A stretch of DNA of 64,000 nucleotides from Sulfitobacter sp. SK012 (GTDB lineage: Bacteria > Pseudomonadota > Alphaproteobacteria > Rhodobacterales > Rhodobacteraceae), in NCBI RefSeq assembly GCF_003352085.1, contig NZ_CP025804.1, forward strand, positions 434,001-498,000. Reading direction: 5' to 3'. Position numbers and translations under genes: made by a program. This document shows, piece after piece, positions 8,761 to 17,281 of this stretch. The notes under the pieces were generated by a model that was not told where the DNA came from, searched no databases, and saw only the letters and a program-made list of their open reading frames with translations. Within the stretch, counting starts at the first letter, position 1. The number at the start of each line of letters is the position of its first letter.

Positions 8761-9783
8761 TTAGGCAGCGTGACGGCGACGGCGCGTAATAAAACGCACG
8801 CCAAAAAGGCCCATCACCATCAGCGGCAGGGACGCAGGGAGTGGGACAGGTGCCAACTGTTCTTGAATGCGGTCTGCGATGACGCTGTGAACGACGCCGT
8901 TGGGGTGCACCCCGTCTGCAAATAGCAACGTGTTGGGATCAATTCCAAAATCGAGACAGCTTGGCGGCTGGACAAAGTTGGGCTGCAAAGCAATCTCAAG
9001 CCTGGCAGTACACGGGTTTGTCGCATCCAGAATGCCATAGGTCTGCCCACCATTGGCTACATCATCCAGCAGGTCTTGGAACGCGGCACCCGTGTCGAAG
9101 ATATCAATGTTGAGTCCATCGTCGCGAAGATCAAGGATATTGGCCATAAGCTGTGTGTTGAAGAGGTTTGAGACAAACGTTCCACCGGCAGAATTTGCAC
9201 CCGCATAGGCTGGTGTCAGGCCCAAGTCGGGAAGGGTCAGCACCAAGAAATCATCAAACTCTGCGCCAAGGGCCGCAATTGCGCGAATGCCGTCCCCGAC
9301 AGAATTTGCTGCATCAATCGGGTTGAACCCCTGAAAGATGTCATTTGCGCCAAAAAGAACGGACACAAGTGGATTGGTCCCGGGTGTAGGCGGCGTTGCC
9401 GATGCCGTTGGCACGGGCAATACACCAGTCGGCAGGCCAACGTTGTTCAATAGTGAATTGGCAAACACACCGACTTGACCTGCGAATGTGGAAAGCGGTC
9501 CGGCTGGGTTCAAGTTTACATTGCCTGCCGTGGCACCACCAAGCGCTAAGTTTCCGGTATCCAGTCCGGCACCATCGAACTGTGCCGCGATCCGTTCGGC
9601 ATAGACCAGATCGTTGCTGAAGCTGCCACCAACGCTTGGGTTGGAAAGAAGCCCAAACTTGCCATCGTCGGTCAGACTGTCGCCGAAGGCGTAATAGCTT
9701 GTGTAAGTATCGGTTATTGTGCCGGCGACACTCGCGCCTGCGATCGACGCAGCAAAGAGCGCTGCTCCAATATAGTGTTTCAT
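8761..9783 (-). CDS. SGNH/GDSL esterase with VPLPA-CTERM sorting signal
   Basis: A 340-residue secreted protein. It has a signal peptide at residues 1-20 (ending ASVAG), block I YYAFGDSLTDDG with the catalytic Ser, block III GANDIFQGF, and block V DGVHPNG with the Asp-His pair. The C-terminus VPLPASLPLMVMGL followed by RRRRHAA is a PEP-CTERM-like tripartite signal of the VPLPA type: motif, hydrophobic helix, basic tail. Such proteins are processed by an exosortase, and none is encoded here. It probably hydrolyses ester substrates at the cell surface. A second VPLPA protein lies at 46575-47174. It is monocistronic, with its start codon 160 bp from pnp's terminator. Confidence 0.88.
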   Translation of the reverse strand: MKHYIGAALFAASIAGASVAGTITDTYTSYYAFGDSLTDDGKFGLLSNPSVGGSFSNDLVYAERIAAQFDGAGLDTGNLALGGATAGNVNLNPAGPLSTFAGQVGVFANSLLNNVGLPTGVLPVPTASATPPTPGTNPLVSVLFGANDIFQGFNPIDAANSVGDGIRAIAALGAEFDDFLVLTLPDLGLTPAYAGANSAGGTFVSNLFNTQLMANILDLRDDGLNIDIFDTGAAFQDLLDDVANGGQTYGILDATNPCTARLEIALQPNFVQPPSCLDFGIDPNTLLFADGVHPNGVVHSVIADRIQEQLAPVPLPASLPLMVMGLFGVRFITRRRRHAA

Positions 9784-9892
9784 ATTTCCCCTCCCAGAGA
9801 TGTTCCAATAGCGAAAAAGCTACCCTAGGACTTGGTTAACACCCAGACGCTAACGGGCCTGTTAGAGGGTGACGTTACGTCGGGCATAAACG

Positions 9893-9922
9893 AAAAAAGC
9901 CCCGGCGTTTCCACCGGGGCTC
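9893..9922 (-). terminator. Rho-independent terminator of pnp
   Basis: A GC-rich hairpin AGCCCCGG...CCGGGGCT (9899-9921). On the minus strand it ends in a run of T (9893-9898), 22 bp past the pnp stop. Confidence 0.88.
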
Positions 9923-9944
9923 TGCTTTGGTCAGACGGGAGGGC

Positions 9945-12080
9945 TTATTCCTCCGCGCCTTCCTCTTTCTTGATCTCTTCGCCAGTCTCTTGATCAACGA
10001 TTTTCATCGACAGGCGAACCTTGCCACGTTCATCAAAGCCCAAAAGCTTGACCTTCACTTCCTGGCCTTCCTTCAGAACGTCTGAAGGATGGTTCAGGCG
10101 ACGATTCTCGATCTGAGACACGTGTACCAGGCCATCGCGCTTGCCAAAGAAGTTCACGAAAGCACCGAAATCGACGATTTTCACGACGGTACCGGTATAG
10201 ATCGCGCCTTCTTCAGGCTCTGCCACGATCGACCAGATCATGTCATAGGCCTTCTTGATGGCTTCGCCGTTCGGGCTTGCGATCTTGATGATGCCTTCGT
10301 CGTTGATGTCGACTTTGGCACCTGAGACTTCGACGATCTCGCGGATGACTTTGCCGCCAGAACCGATGACTTCACGGATTTTATCCGTTGGTACCTGCAT
10401 CGTCTCGATGCGAGGCGCGTGCTCGGAGAACTCACCAGCACCAGACAACGCTTTGTTCATCTCGCCCAGAATATGGATGCGGCCTTCTTTGGCTTGTGCC
10501 AAGGCTTTTTCCATAATCTCAGGTGTGATGCCCGCGATCTTGATGTCCATCTGCAGTGATGTGATCCCGTTTTCGGTCCCCGCCACTTTGAAGTCCATAT
10601 CGCCAAGGTGGTCTTCGTCGCCCAGAATGTCGGACAAGATCGCGTAAGATCCGTCTTCTTCTAGGATCAGACCCATGGCCACACCGGCTACGGCAGATTT
10701 CAACGGAACGCCCGCATCCATCATCGACAAGGAGCCACCACAAACGGACGCCATCGAAGAGGAGCCGTTTGATTCAGTGATCTCGGACACAACGCGAATG
10801 GTGTATGGGAAATCGGTGCTTGCTGGCAGGACGGCCTGAAGTGCGCGCCATGCTAGTTTGCCGTGGCCGATTTCACGACGACCGGGAGGGCCCACACGAC
10901 CAACTTCACCAACCGAATAGGGTGGGAAGTTATAGTGCAGCAGGAAGTTCGACTTGAAGTTACCGTGCAGCGCGTCGATGAATTGCTCATCATCGCCGGT
11001 ACCCAGCGTGGTCACGACCAGACCCTGCGTTTCACCACGGGTGAACAGCGCGGAACCGTGGGTCCGGGGCAAGATGCCCGTTTGGGACACGATATCGCGG
11101 ATCTCGTCGGTCTTACGACCGTCGATACGCTTGCCAGTTTTGACCACGTCACCGCGCAGGATGGACGCTTCGAGCTTTTTCATGGCGGAGCCAAGGTTAG
11201 CATCCTCCAGCTGGTCTTCTTTCAGCTTGCCCTTGATGGTGTCACGGGCCGCAGAAACAGCAGTCGTACGCTCTTGCTTGTCGGCAATTGCGAAAGCTTT
11301 GCGCATCTCTTTTTCGCCAGCTTTTTGAACGGCTTTGTACAAAGCTGAATAATCTACTGGTTGGAAGTCGAACGGCTCTTTCGCTGCATCTTCGGCCAGA
11401 TCAATGATCAGGTCGATGACAGGCTGGATTTGTTCGTGAGCAAATTTCACCGCACCGAGCATTTCTTCTTCGGTCAGTTCGTAAGCTTCGGATTCGACCA
11501 TCATCACGGCGTCTTTTGTGCCAGCAACAACTAGATCAAGGCGCTGATCAGGGTTCAGGCGCAGGTTCTGCATGTCGTCGATTTCAGGGTTTAGGATGTA
11601 ATCGCCACCCTCAAAGCCCACGCGGCATGCCGCGATTGGGCCCATGAATGGTGCCCCGGAAATTGTCAGCGCCGCGGAAGCTGCGATCATCGCAACCATG
11701 TCGGGGTCATTGACCAGATCGTGGGAAAGTACGGTACACATGACCAGAACTTCGTTCTTGAAGCCAGGGACAAACAGCGGGCGAATTGGACGGTCAATCA
11801 GACGGCTTGTTAGCGTCTCTTTTTCCGACGGGCGCGCCTCGCGCTTGAAAAAGCCGCCAGGGATTTTACCGGCAGCATAGTATTTTTCGTTATAGTGAAC
11901 GGTCAGCGGGAAAAAGTCCTGTCCGGGCTTTTGGGTCCGCGCATAAGTCACGTTGGCCATGACGGAGGTTTCACCCAGCGTCGCGATGACCGATCCGTCA
12001 GCTTGCCGGGCCACTTTGCCAGTTTCCAGTGTCAGCGTTTCTTCGCCCCACTGGATTGATTTTGTCGTTACGTTAAACAT
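9945..12080 (-). CDS. pnp: polyribonucleotide nucleotidyltransferase (PNPase)
   Basis: A 711-residue, full-length PNPase. There are two RNase PH-like domains (about 10-230 and 320-550, with [23 protein letters not shown] and the active-site region [12 protein letters not shown]). A KH domain follows ([13 protein letters not shown], ~565), then an S1 domain (~620-690, [17 protein letters not shown]), then an acidic tail. It degrades RNA 3'-to-5' by phosphorolysis and works in the degradosome. The start has AGGAA upstream. In many proteobacteria rpsO precedes pnp; here the upstream neighbour is an unrelated binding-protein gene on the other strand. The leader holds two hairpins (separate entry) that could support autoregulation. 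Confidence 0.97.
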   Translation of the reverse strand: MFNVTTKSIQWGEETLTLETGKVARQADGSVIATLGETSVMANVTYARTQKPGQDFFPLTVHYNEKYYAAGKIPGGFFKREARPSEKETLTSRLIDRPIRPLFVPGFKNEVLVMCTVLSHDLVNDPDMVAMIAASAALTISGAPFMGPIAACRVGFEGGDYILNPEIDDMQNLRLNPDQRLDLVVAGTKDAVMMVESEAYELTEEEMLGAVKFAHEQIQPVIDLIIDLAEDAAKEPFDFQPVDYSALYKAVQKAGEKEMRKAFAIADKQERTTAVSAARDTIKGKLKEDQLEDANLGSAMKKLEASILRGDVVKTGKRIDGRKTDEIRDIVSQTGILPRTHGSALFTRGETQGLVVTTLGTGDDEQFIDALHGNFKSNFLLHYNFPPYSVGEVGRVGPPGRREIGHGKLAWRALQAVLPASTDFPYTIRVVSEITESNGSSSMASVCGGSLSMMDAGVPLKSAVAGVAMGLILEEDGSYAILSDILGDEDHLGDMDFKVAGTENGITSLQMDIKIAGITPEIMEKALAQAKEGRIHILGEMNKALSGAGEFSEHAPRIETMQVPTDKIREVIGSGGKVIREIVEVSGAKVDINDEGIIKIASPNGEAIKKAYDMIWSIVAEPEEGAIYTGTVVKIVDFGAFVNFFGKRDGLVHVSQIENRRLNHPSDVLKEGQEVKVKLLGFDERGKVRLSMKIVDQETGEEIKKEEGAEE

Positions 12081-12096
12081 CTAAGTTCCTCAGATT

Positions 12097-12138
12097 GGCC
12101 CGGGTTTGGGCCCTTTGCGTAGGGGGCATATTCCCCCT
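12097..12138 (-). promoter_or_regulatory. pnp: two-hairpin leader of pnp (candidate autoregulatory 5' UTR)
   Basis: Two adjacent inverted repeats lie 17-58 bp upstream of the pnp start: GGCCC/GGGCC (12097-12112) and the stronger AGGGGG/CCCCCT (12121-12138, 6-nt loop). In E. coli a leader stem cut by RNase III mediates PNPase autoregulation. That this leader acts the same way is inference. Confidence 0.4.
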
Positions 12139-12503
12139 GACTCCGATATCTTCCTTGAAATCTTACCACTTGGGCGCTGGAGTCCGGGCGCCGGCTTTCA
12201 GATGGTCGGGCCTTACAGTGTTTTGCGCAGAATGGGAAGAGAGCGATCGAGAGCCGTCACTGCAGGTCTGGACATGCTCTATCTGCGAGGCTGCGCCACG
12301 GTTTAGCGCCGGCCACATGACGGCGTCTGGTTTGCTAGGGTTTGCGCCGCTTTGTTGAGGGAAGAACCAGTTGAAATTCCTAATGCTAACCAGTGCAATC
12401 CGTTAGTGTTGCAGGGTGAAGCCTGCAAAAGTGATGCGCTCCGCCTGATATCTGTTAGGTTCGGCCAATAGCCCCACTGAACAACAGAACGGAATGCCTT
12501 AAA
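12139..12503. other. intergenic region between pnp and the binding-protein gene
   Basis: This divergent space should carry the promoters of pnp and the downstream binding protein. Short frames exist (for example 12095-12358 on +), but they lack ribosome-binding sites and family resemblance. No rpsO or recognisable RNA gene is seen. Confidence 0.5.
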
Positions 12504-13343
12504 ATGCGGTTACTGACCTCCACCTTTCTAGCGGCAATGCTCATTTTGCCGGCAGCACTTCATGCACAAACCCTTGAGCGGATCAAAGAAACCGGCGAGA
12601 TCAGGCTTGGTTACCGCACGGACGCGGCACCATTGTCCTATGAGATGGACGGGAAGCCTCGGGGGTACTCGCCTGTCGTTTGTTATGCTCTTGCGCCGCT
12701 GATCGGCGAGCAATTGGGCATGACCGATATCGAAGTCGTATTCACACCGGTTGATACCAAAAACAGGTTTGAAAAAGTCGCAAATGGCGAGATTGATCTG
12801 CTGTGCGGTGCATCTACGATCACGCTGGCTCGGCGGGAAATTGTGGACTTTTCAAATCCGACCTATGTGGATGGCACAGCAGTGGCGATGCTCAATGATG
12901 CGCCTGACGACTTGGCCGACATGTCTGGCCAGAGCGTTGGCGTTCGCAGCGGCACAACAACGCTTGAAGCGCTTACCAATACGTTGGAATCAGATAATAT
13001 TGACGCCAAGATTGTATCATTCGCCAACCATTCCGATGGGATGGCAGCACTCGAAAAGGCCGAAATTCAAGGGTACTTTGCCGATCAGTCCATTCTTATG
13101 TACATGCTGCAAAAAAGCGAAAACCAAGCCAAGTTCAAGATTAATGAAGGCATTCTGACGATCGAAAAGCACGGACTTGCCTTGGCACGGGGCGATGCAG
13201 ATTTCAGGCTGGCGGTTGATCGTGGGCTTTCTACTCTGTTCGCAAATGGGTCTATGGCAAAGGTCTTTAAAAAGGAACTGCCGGGGGCAGAGCCGGGTGC
13301 CGCGCTGGAAGCAATGTATCTGATCTCGCCTACCATTCCCTGA
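12504..13343 (+). CDS. periplasmic amino-acid-type ABC transporter substrate-binding protein (family 3)
   Basis: A 279-residue protein with a signal peptide (residues 1-22, ending LHAQ) and a solute-binding family 3 fold. Visible motifs are IKETGEIRLGYRTDAAPLSY, the ligand-site region GEIDLLCGASTITLARRE (about residue 95) and VGVRSGTTTLEAL (about 148). The family binds polar amino acids or related compounds for ABC import. No permease or ATPase gene is adjacent, so it is an orphan that either partners a transporter elsewhere or acts as a sensor. It is transcribed alone and ends near the bidirectional terminator shared with tpa. The ligand cannot be predicted. Confidence 0.85.
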   Translation: MRLLTSTFLAAMLILPAALHAQTLERIKETGEIRLGYRTDAAPLSYEMDGKPRGYSPVVCYALAPLIGEQLGMTDIEVVFTPVDTKNRFEKVANGEIDLLCGASTITLARREIVDFSNPTYVDGTAVAMLNDAPDDLADMSGQSVGVRSGTTTLEALTNTLESDNIDAKIVSFANHSDGMAALEKAEIQGYFADQSILMYMLQKSENQAKFKINEGILTIEKHGLALARGDADFRLAVDRGLSTLFANGSMAKVFKKELPGAEPGAALEAMYLISPTIP

Positions 13344-13468
13344 TCTTCAGGCCGAACATTTGCTGCCCGTGTTTTGTTATGGCGGTCTGATGTGAACGGC
13401 TGCCAAGGTCGTGCGGAAAGCGTGCATTGTCGGTTGTTTTGAAGAGCGACATTGCACCACAGACTATG

Positions 13469-13501
13469 AAAAAACCGCGCCCTCAGGGACGCGGTTTTTT
13501 T
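13469..13501. terminator. bidirectional Rho-independent terminator
   Basis: An 11-bp stem AAAAAACCGCG/CGCGGTTTTTT (13469-13479 with 13490-13500). It carries A- and T-runs on both sides, so it serves both convergent genes (the binding protein on + and tpa on -). Confidence 0.88.
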
Positions 13502-13547
13502 AGATCAAACTATGTTTCTTTTCGACTAAAGCGTTCTGCTTGGCGCC

Positions 13548-14945
13548 TTATGCCTTGGGAAACACCCGGCCCATGGCTCCGTCCAACGCTGCGACGATCT
13601 GATCGATATCGTCCTTTTTCGCGATCAGCGCAGGGGAGAAGCACAGCGTGTTGTTCTTGCCCGGCACCGAGCGGTTGGTCGCGCCGATGATCACGCCCTG
13701 AGCCATGCAATCGCCGACAACGGCTTGGACCAGTTTCTCTGGCACGGGTTCTTTTGTGGCGCGGTCTTCGACCAGTTCGGCGCCTAGGAACAGACCTTTA
13801 CCGCGGACTTGACCGATGGCGGGGTGCTTGTCCGATAGCTCTTCGAGAGCCTCAAGCATGTAGTCGCCCATCGCGACTGTGTTGTCCAAAAGGCCTTCGC
13901 GTTCGATGATCTTCATGTTTTCGACGCCGGCTGTTGGGCCTGCTGTGCAGCCGCCAAAAGTCGAGATGTCACGGAAGTAGCTCATCGGGTCAGCGGCATC
14001 GTCCTTGAACATGTTGAACACCTCTTCGGTGGTCACAAGGCAGGCGATGGCGGCGTAGCCAGATGCAACACCTTTGGCCATCGTCACCATATCAGGTTTG
14101 ATGCCGTAGTGCTGATAGCCAAACCAAGTGCCGGTGCGACCAACGCCACAAACAACTTCATCGATGTGGATCAAGATATCGTATTTGCGGCAGATTTCTT
14201 GCACGCGCTCCCAATACCCATCGGGTGGCAGAATAACGCCGCCGCCAGCGGTCACAGGCTCAAGGCAGATGGCACCCACAGTATCGGGACCCTCGGCAAG
14301 GATGACTTTTTCGATCTGATCCGCGGCCCAAACGCCGTAGTTGTCATGTGGCGCGCCGTCTTGTTCGTGGTTGCGGTATTCTAGGCAGTGCGGAACGCGG
14401 ATGAAGCCTTCGGTGAAGGGGCCGTATTGCGCGTTGCGCTCGTCTTGGCCGCCCGCAGACAGAGCCGTAATCGTGGTGCCGTGATAGTCGCGATCTCGGT
14501 AGAGAACCTTGTGCTTTTTGCCACCGTAGCGCTTGTGGGCGATCTGGCGGACCATCTTAAAGCCCTTCTCGTTCGCCTCTGAGCCGGAGTTGCAATAGTA
14601 AACGCGGGACATGCCTGGCATTTTGTCGATCAACATCTCGGCGAATCGGGAGCCGGGGATCGAGCCTGCGGAGCCTGCGAAATAGTTGAGCTTGATCAGT
14701 TGGTCGCGCACAGCGTTGGCGATGCTTTCACGGCCGTAGCCTACGTTGACGGTCCAGACACCACCGGAGACCGCATCAAGGTGCTCTTTACCTTTTTGGT
14801 CCCAGACGCGCATGCCTTTGCCTTCGACAATGATGCGAGGATCTGTGGTTTCGTATTGTTTGTGTTGGCTCAGGTGGTGCCAGATATGTGCGCGGTCGGT
14901 TTCGACCACACGGGAGATGTCGTTCTCATTGAATGTGCCGTCCAT
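13548..14945 (-). CDS. tpa: taurine:pyruvate aminotransferase
   Basis: A 465-residue class III (PLP) aminotransferase. It shows CNSGSEANEKGFKMVRQ, the Asp that contacts PLP in HIDEVVCGVGRTG (about residue 265) and the Schiff-base Lys in MVTMAKGVASGY (about 294). Length and context fit Tpa, which converts taurine and pyruvate to sulfoacetaldehyde and alanine. The start at 14945 replaces the frame opening at 15017 because the conserved part begins there. It is divergent from tauABC, which imports taurine. Sulfoacetaldehyde acetyltransferase (xsc) and pta are not in the window. Another omega-amino acid:pyruvate specificity is possible, but the neighbouring importer argues for taurine. Confidence 0.87.
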   Translation of the reverse strand: MDGTFNENDISRVVETDRAHIWHHLSQHKQYETTDPRIIVEGKGMRVWDQKGKEHLDAVSGGVWTVNVGYGRESIANAVRDQLIKLNYFAGSAGSIPGSRFAEMLIDKMPGMSRVYYCNSGSEANEKGFKMVRQIAHKRYGGKKHKVLYRDRDYHGTTITALSAGGQDERNAQYGPFTEGFIRVPHCLEYRNHEQDGAPHDNYGVWAADQIEKVILAEGPDTVGAICLEPVTAGGGVILPPDGYWERVQEICRKYDILIHIDEVVCGVGRTGTWFGYQHYGIKPDMVTMAKGVASGYAAIACLVTTEEVFNMFKDDAADPMSYFRDISTFGGCTAGPTAGVENMKIIEREGLLDNTVAMGDYMLEALEELSDKHPAIGQVRGKGLFLGAELVEDRATKEPVPEKLVQAVVGDCMAQGVIIGATNRSVPGKNNTLCFSPALIAKKDDIDQIVAALDGAMGRVFPKA

Positions 14946-15040
14946 GATCGAGCCCTTTCGAAATTGAATGTTTGTTGGGGTAGGGCGCGCAGATTGCGCC
15001 CGCATTGGAGTCCACAACGCTCCTTTTTTAAGCTATTCAG

Positions 15041-15072
15041 TAGGGCCAGATCAAGGGTAGATATAGGGCCAG
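15041..15072 (-). promoter_or_regulatory. direct repeats in the tpa-tauA intergenic region (candidate TauR/MocR operator)
   Basis: TAGGGCCAG occurs twice in the same orientation, at 15041-15049 and 15064-15072, with a 23-bp period. On the minus strand each reads CTGGCCCTA, one mismatch from the CTGGACYTA core reported for TauR of Rhodobacter capsulatus. No MocR-type regulator gene is in the window. The rest of the 403-bp space (14946-15348) shows no gene. Confidence 0.45.
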
Positions 15073-15348
15073 AGCATGTTGAAATGGCAGGCAAGCCGGG
15101 ACGTTTTCGACGTAAGGCGCTGTTTATAAGTTGGAAAGGTATCTGAATGGGGTGGCCAGTAGATTGAGGGACCCAAAGGGTTCAGGGAGATGCGCAAGAA
15201 ATCCTTGATCTGTGAAGGGAAAGTGGCACTCATTGCGTAGCGTATGGTCTTATGGCCTTATGCACCCCGGATCCAAAAGAGACGCGCAGCGTCCGAGATC
15301 AACCTAATCAAGTCCGCCCTAAGGCGGTCACCACAAGGGAGTTACGAT

Positions 15349-16356
15349 ATGACACTTACATCCAAACTTATGGGCGCTGTTGCTGGCCTTACGCTGCTGA
15401 GCGGCGCGCAGGCGGTTTTGGCCGATGGGCATGAAGAAATCACCGTTGCTTATTTCCTCGAATGGCCAATGCCATTTCAGTTTGCCAAAGTGAACGGCGC
15501 TTATGAAGAAGCAATGGGCAAAAAAATCAACTGGGTCAGCTTTGATTCGGGAACTGCAATGTCTGCCGCGATGGCATCGGGTGATGTGCAAATTGCCGTC
15601 AGCCAAGGTGTGCCACCGTTCGTTGTTGCAACATCCGGTGGTCAGGATCTGCAGATCGTTGATGTTGCTGTATCCTACTCCGAAAATGACAACTGCGTCG
15701 TGAACTCTAGCTTGGAGATCGACAAGAGCTCCGCGGGCGAGTTGGCAGGCAAAAAAGTTGCTGTGCCACTTGGGACCGCTGCTCACTACGGTTTCCTCAA
15801 GCAGATGGGCCACTTTGGCGTAGATGTTGGATCCATGTCTGTTGTTGATATGGCCCCTGCCGAAGGTGCAGCTGCGCTGAGCCAAGGTGCCGTTGATATG
15901 GCCTGTGGTTGGGGTGGCGCGCTGCGCCGCATGAAAGAAAGCGGCAACGTGCTGCTGACTGGTGCCGAGAAAGAAGAGCTTGGCATTCTGGTGTTTGATG
16001 TGACATCCGCCCCTGCTTCCTATGTCTCCGAGAACAGCGACGATCTGGCGAAATTCCTCAAAGTGACGGCAGATGCCAACGCGATGTGGAATTCCGGTGA
16101 GAACACAGCAGAGATGCTGCCAGTCATCGCCAAGGATGCCGGCATGGACGAAGCAGCCACCAAAGAGACGCTGGACGGCTTTGTATTCCCATCCTTAGAA
16201 GATCAGCTGGGCGACAAGTGGCTCGGTGGCGGTAGCCAAGAATTCATGGGCGGCGTTGCTCAGGTGTTCGTGCAAGCCGGCAGCATCGATGGCGCGCTCG
16301 ACAGCTATGCAGGCACTGTAAACACAGGCCCGCTTGAATCAGCCAACGGCATGTAA
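15349..16356 (+). CDS. tauA: taurine ABC transporter substrate-binding protein
   Basis: A 335-residue periplasmic protein with a signal peptide (residues ~1-24, ending VLADG) and an SsuA/TauA-like (NMT1-type) fold: ITVAYFLEWPMPFQFAK, DSGTAMSAAMASGDVQIA, LAGKKVAVPLGTAAHYGFL and a ligand-site region DMACGWGGALRRM. ATG 15349 has AAGGGAG upstream; the in-frame codon at 15244 lacks one and would bury the signal peptide. First gene of tauABC, followed by a hairpin that may keep binding-protein transcript in excess. The taurine assignment rests mainly on the divergent tpa gene and the transporter type; a related sulfonate or amine ligand is possible. Confidence 0.85.
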   Translation: MTLTSKLMGAVAGLTLLSGAQAVLADGHEEITVAYFLEWPMPFQFAKVNGAYEEAMGKKINWVSFDSGTAMSAAMASGDVQIAVSQGVPPFVVATSGGQDLQIVDVAVSYSENDNCVVNSSLEIDKSSAGELAGKKVAVPLGTAAHYGFLKQMGHFGVDVGSMSVVDMAPAEGAAALSQGAVDMACGWGGALRRMKESGNVLLTGAEKEELGILVFDVTSAPASYVSENSDDLAKFLKVTADANAMWNSGENTAEMLPVIAKDAGMDEAATKETLDGFVFPSLEDQLGDKWLGGGSQEFMGGVAQVFVQAGSIDGALDSYAGTVNTGPLESANGM

Positions 16357-16368
16357 ACGCATCTCGGA

Positions 16369-16403
16369 GGCCCGGTTTCCTGTATACAGGAGGCCGGGCC
16401 TTT
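16369..16403 (+). terminator. hairpin between tauA and tauB (partial terminator or mRNA stabiliser)
   Basis: An outer stem GGCCCGG/CCGGGCC (16369-16375 with 16394-16400) encloses a perfect palindrome TCCTGTATACAGGA (16378-16391), followed by TTTGTCTT. It may cause tauA to be expressed above tauBC. Confidence 0.7.
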
Positions 16404-16474
16404 GTCTTAATAAGACGGCAGGATATTAACTGCCTGCGCCGAAAAAAACGGTAAATGACGGGGAAGGTGGGGAC

Positions 16475-17281
16475 ATGACAGGATTGCTAATCGATGATCT
16501 TTCGATGCGGTTCGAGCTGCCAAATGGCGGATCGGTACAAGCGTTGGAAGGTGTAAACATCGACCTTAAGGCGGGCGAACTGCTGAGTGTGCTGGGGCCA
16601 TCGGGCTGCGGCAAGACGACATTACTTAATATCGTGGCAGGATTTCTGGCTCCCACGGGCGGCACCATGACGCTGAACGGTGATATGATCCACGGTCCAA
16701 GTGCCGACCGAGGCATGGTGTTCCAGCAAGGCGCGCTGTTCGAGTGGATGTCCGTGCGCGAAAACGTCGGCTTTGGTCCCTCAATGAAAGGGATGCCCGG
16801 CGCGGAGAAGAAAGAGATCGTAGACCATCTGCTGGATGTGGTTGGTTTGCAGGATTTCAAAGAAAAGGCGGTTTATGAGCTGTCTGGTGGGATGCAGCAG
16901 CGTGTGGCTTTGGCCCGCTGTTTGGCAAATGACCCGGATGTAATTTTGATGGACGAACCTCTCGGTGCGTTGGACGCGCTGACGCGTGAAAAAATGCAGT
17001 CGCTGGTTCTGAAGCTCTGGAAAGAGACGGGCAAGACGATCATTTTGATCACCCACTCTGTTGAAGAGGCGCTGCTGTTAGGCGAACGTCTGATCGTGAT
17101 GGCCCCAAGGCCGGGGCGCATTCACAAAGAATACCGTCTGCCCTTTGCTGAGATGGGCGTTGCTGCGGATCTGCGCGAAGTGAAAAAGCACCCTGATTTC
17201 GCGGTCAAACGCGAGGAGATCCTGAGTATGATCTGGGATATGGAAGAAGAAATTATGGGTCGCACGGAGGCAGGGGCATGA
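16475..17281 (+). CDS. tauB: taurine ABC transporter ATP-binding protein
   Basis: A 268-residue ABC ATPase with Walker A GPSGCGKTT (about residue 45), Q-loop MVFQQGALFEW, signature LSGGMQQR (about 141), Walker B VILMDEPLGALD (about 161) and switch His LITHSVEEAL. It belongs to the SsuB/TauB/NrtD group. It powers uptake with TauC, the gene overlapping it (ATGA at 17278-17281). The start ATG 16475 follows GGAAGG. Cytoplasmic, membrane-associated. Ligand specificity comes from context. Confidence 0.9.
   Translation: MTGLLIDDLSMRFELPNGGSVQALEGVNIDLKAGELLSVLGPSGCGKTTLLNIVAGFLAPTGGTMTLNGDMIHGPSADRGMVFQQGALFEWMSVRENVGFGPSMKGMPGAEKKEIVDHLLDVVGLQDFKEKAVYELSGGMQQRVALARCLANDPDVILMDEPLGALDALTREKMQSLVLKLWKETGKTIILITHSVEEALLLGERLIVMAPRPGRIHKEYRLPFAEMGVAADLREVKKHPDFAVKREEILSMIWDMEEEIMGRTEAGA

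Noticed and set aside
12095..12358. Short frames upstream of pnp as a possible gene
   Set aside because: They cover the leader hairpins, lack a ribosome-binding site and resemble no family; rpsO is not encoded there.
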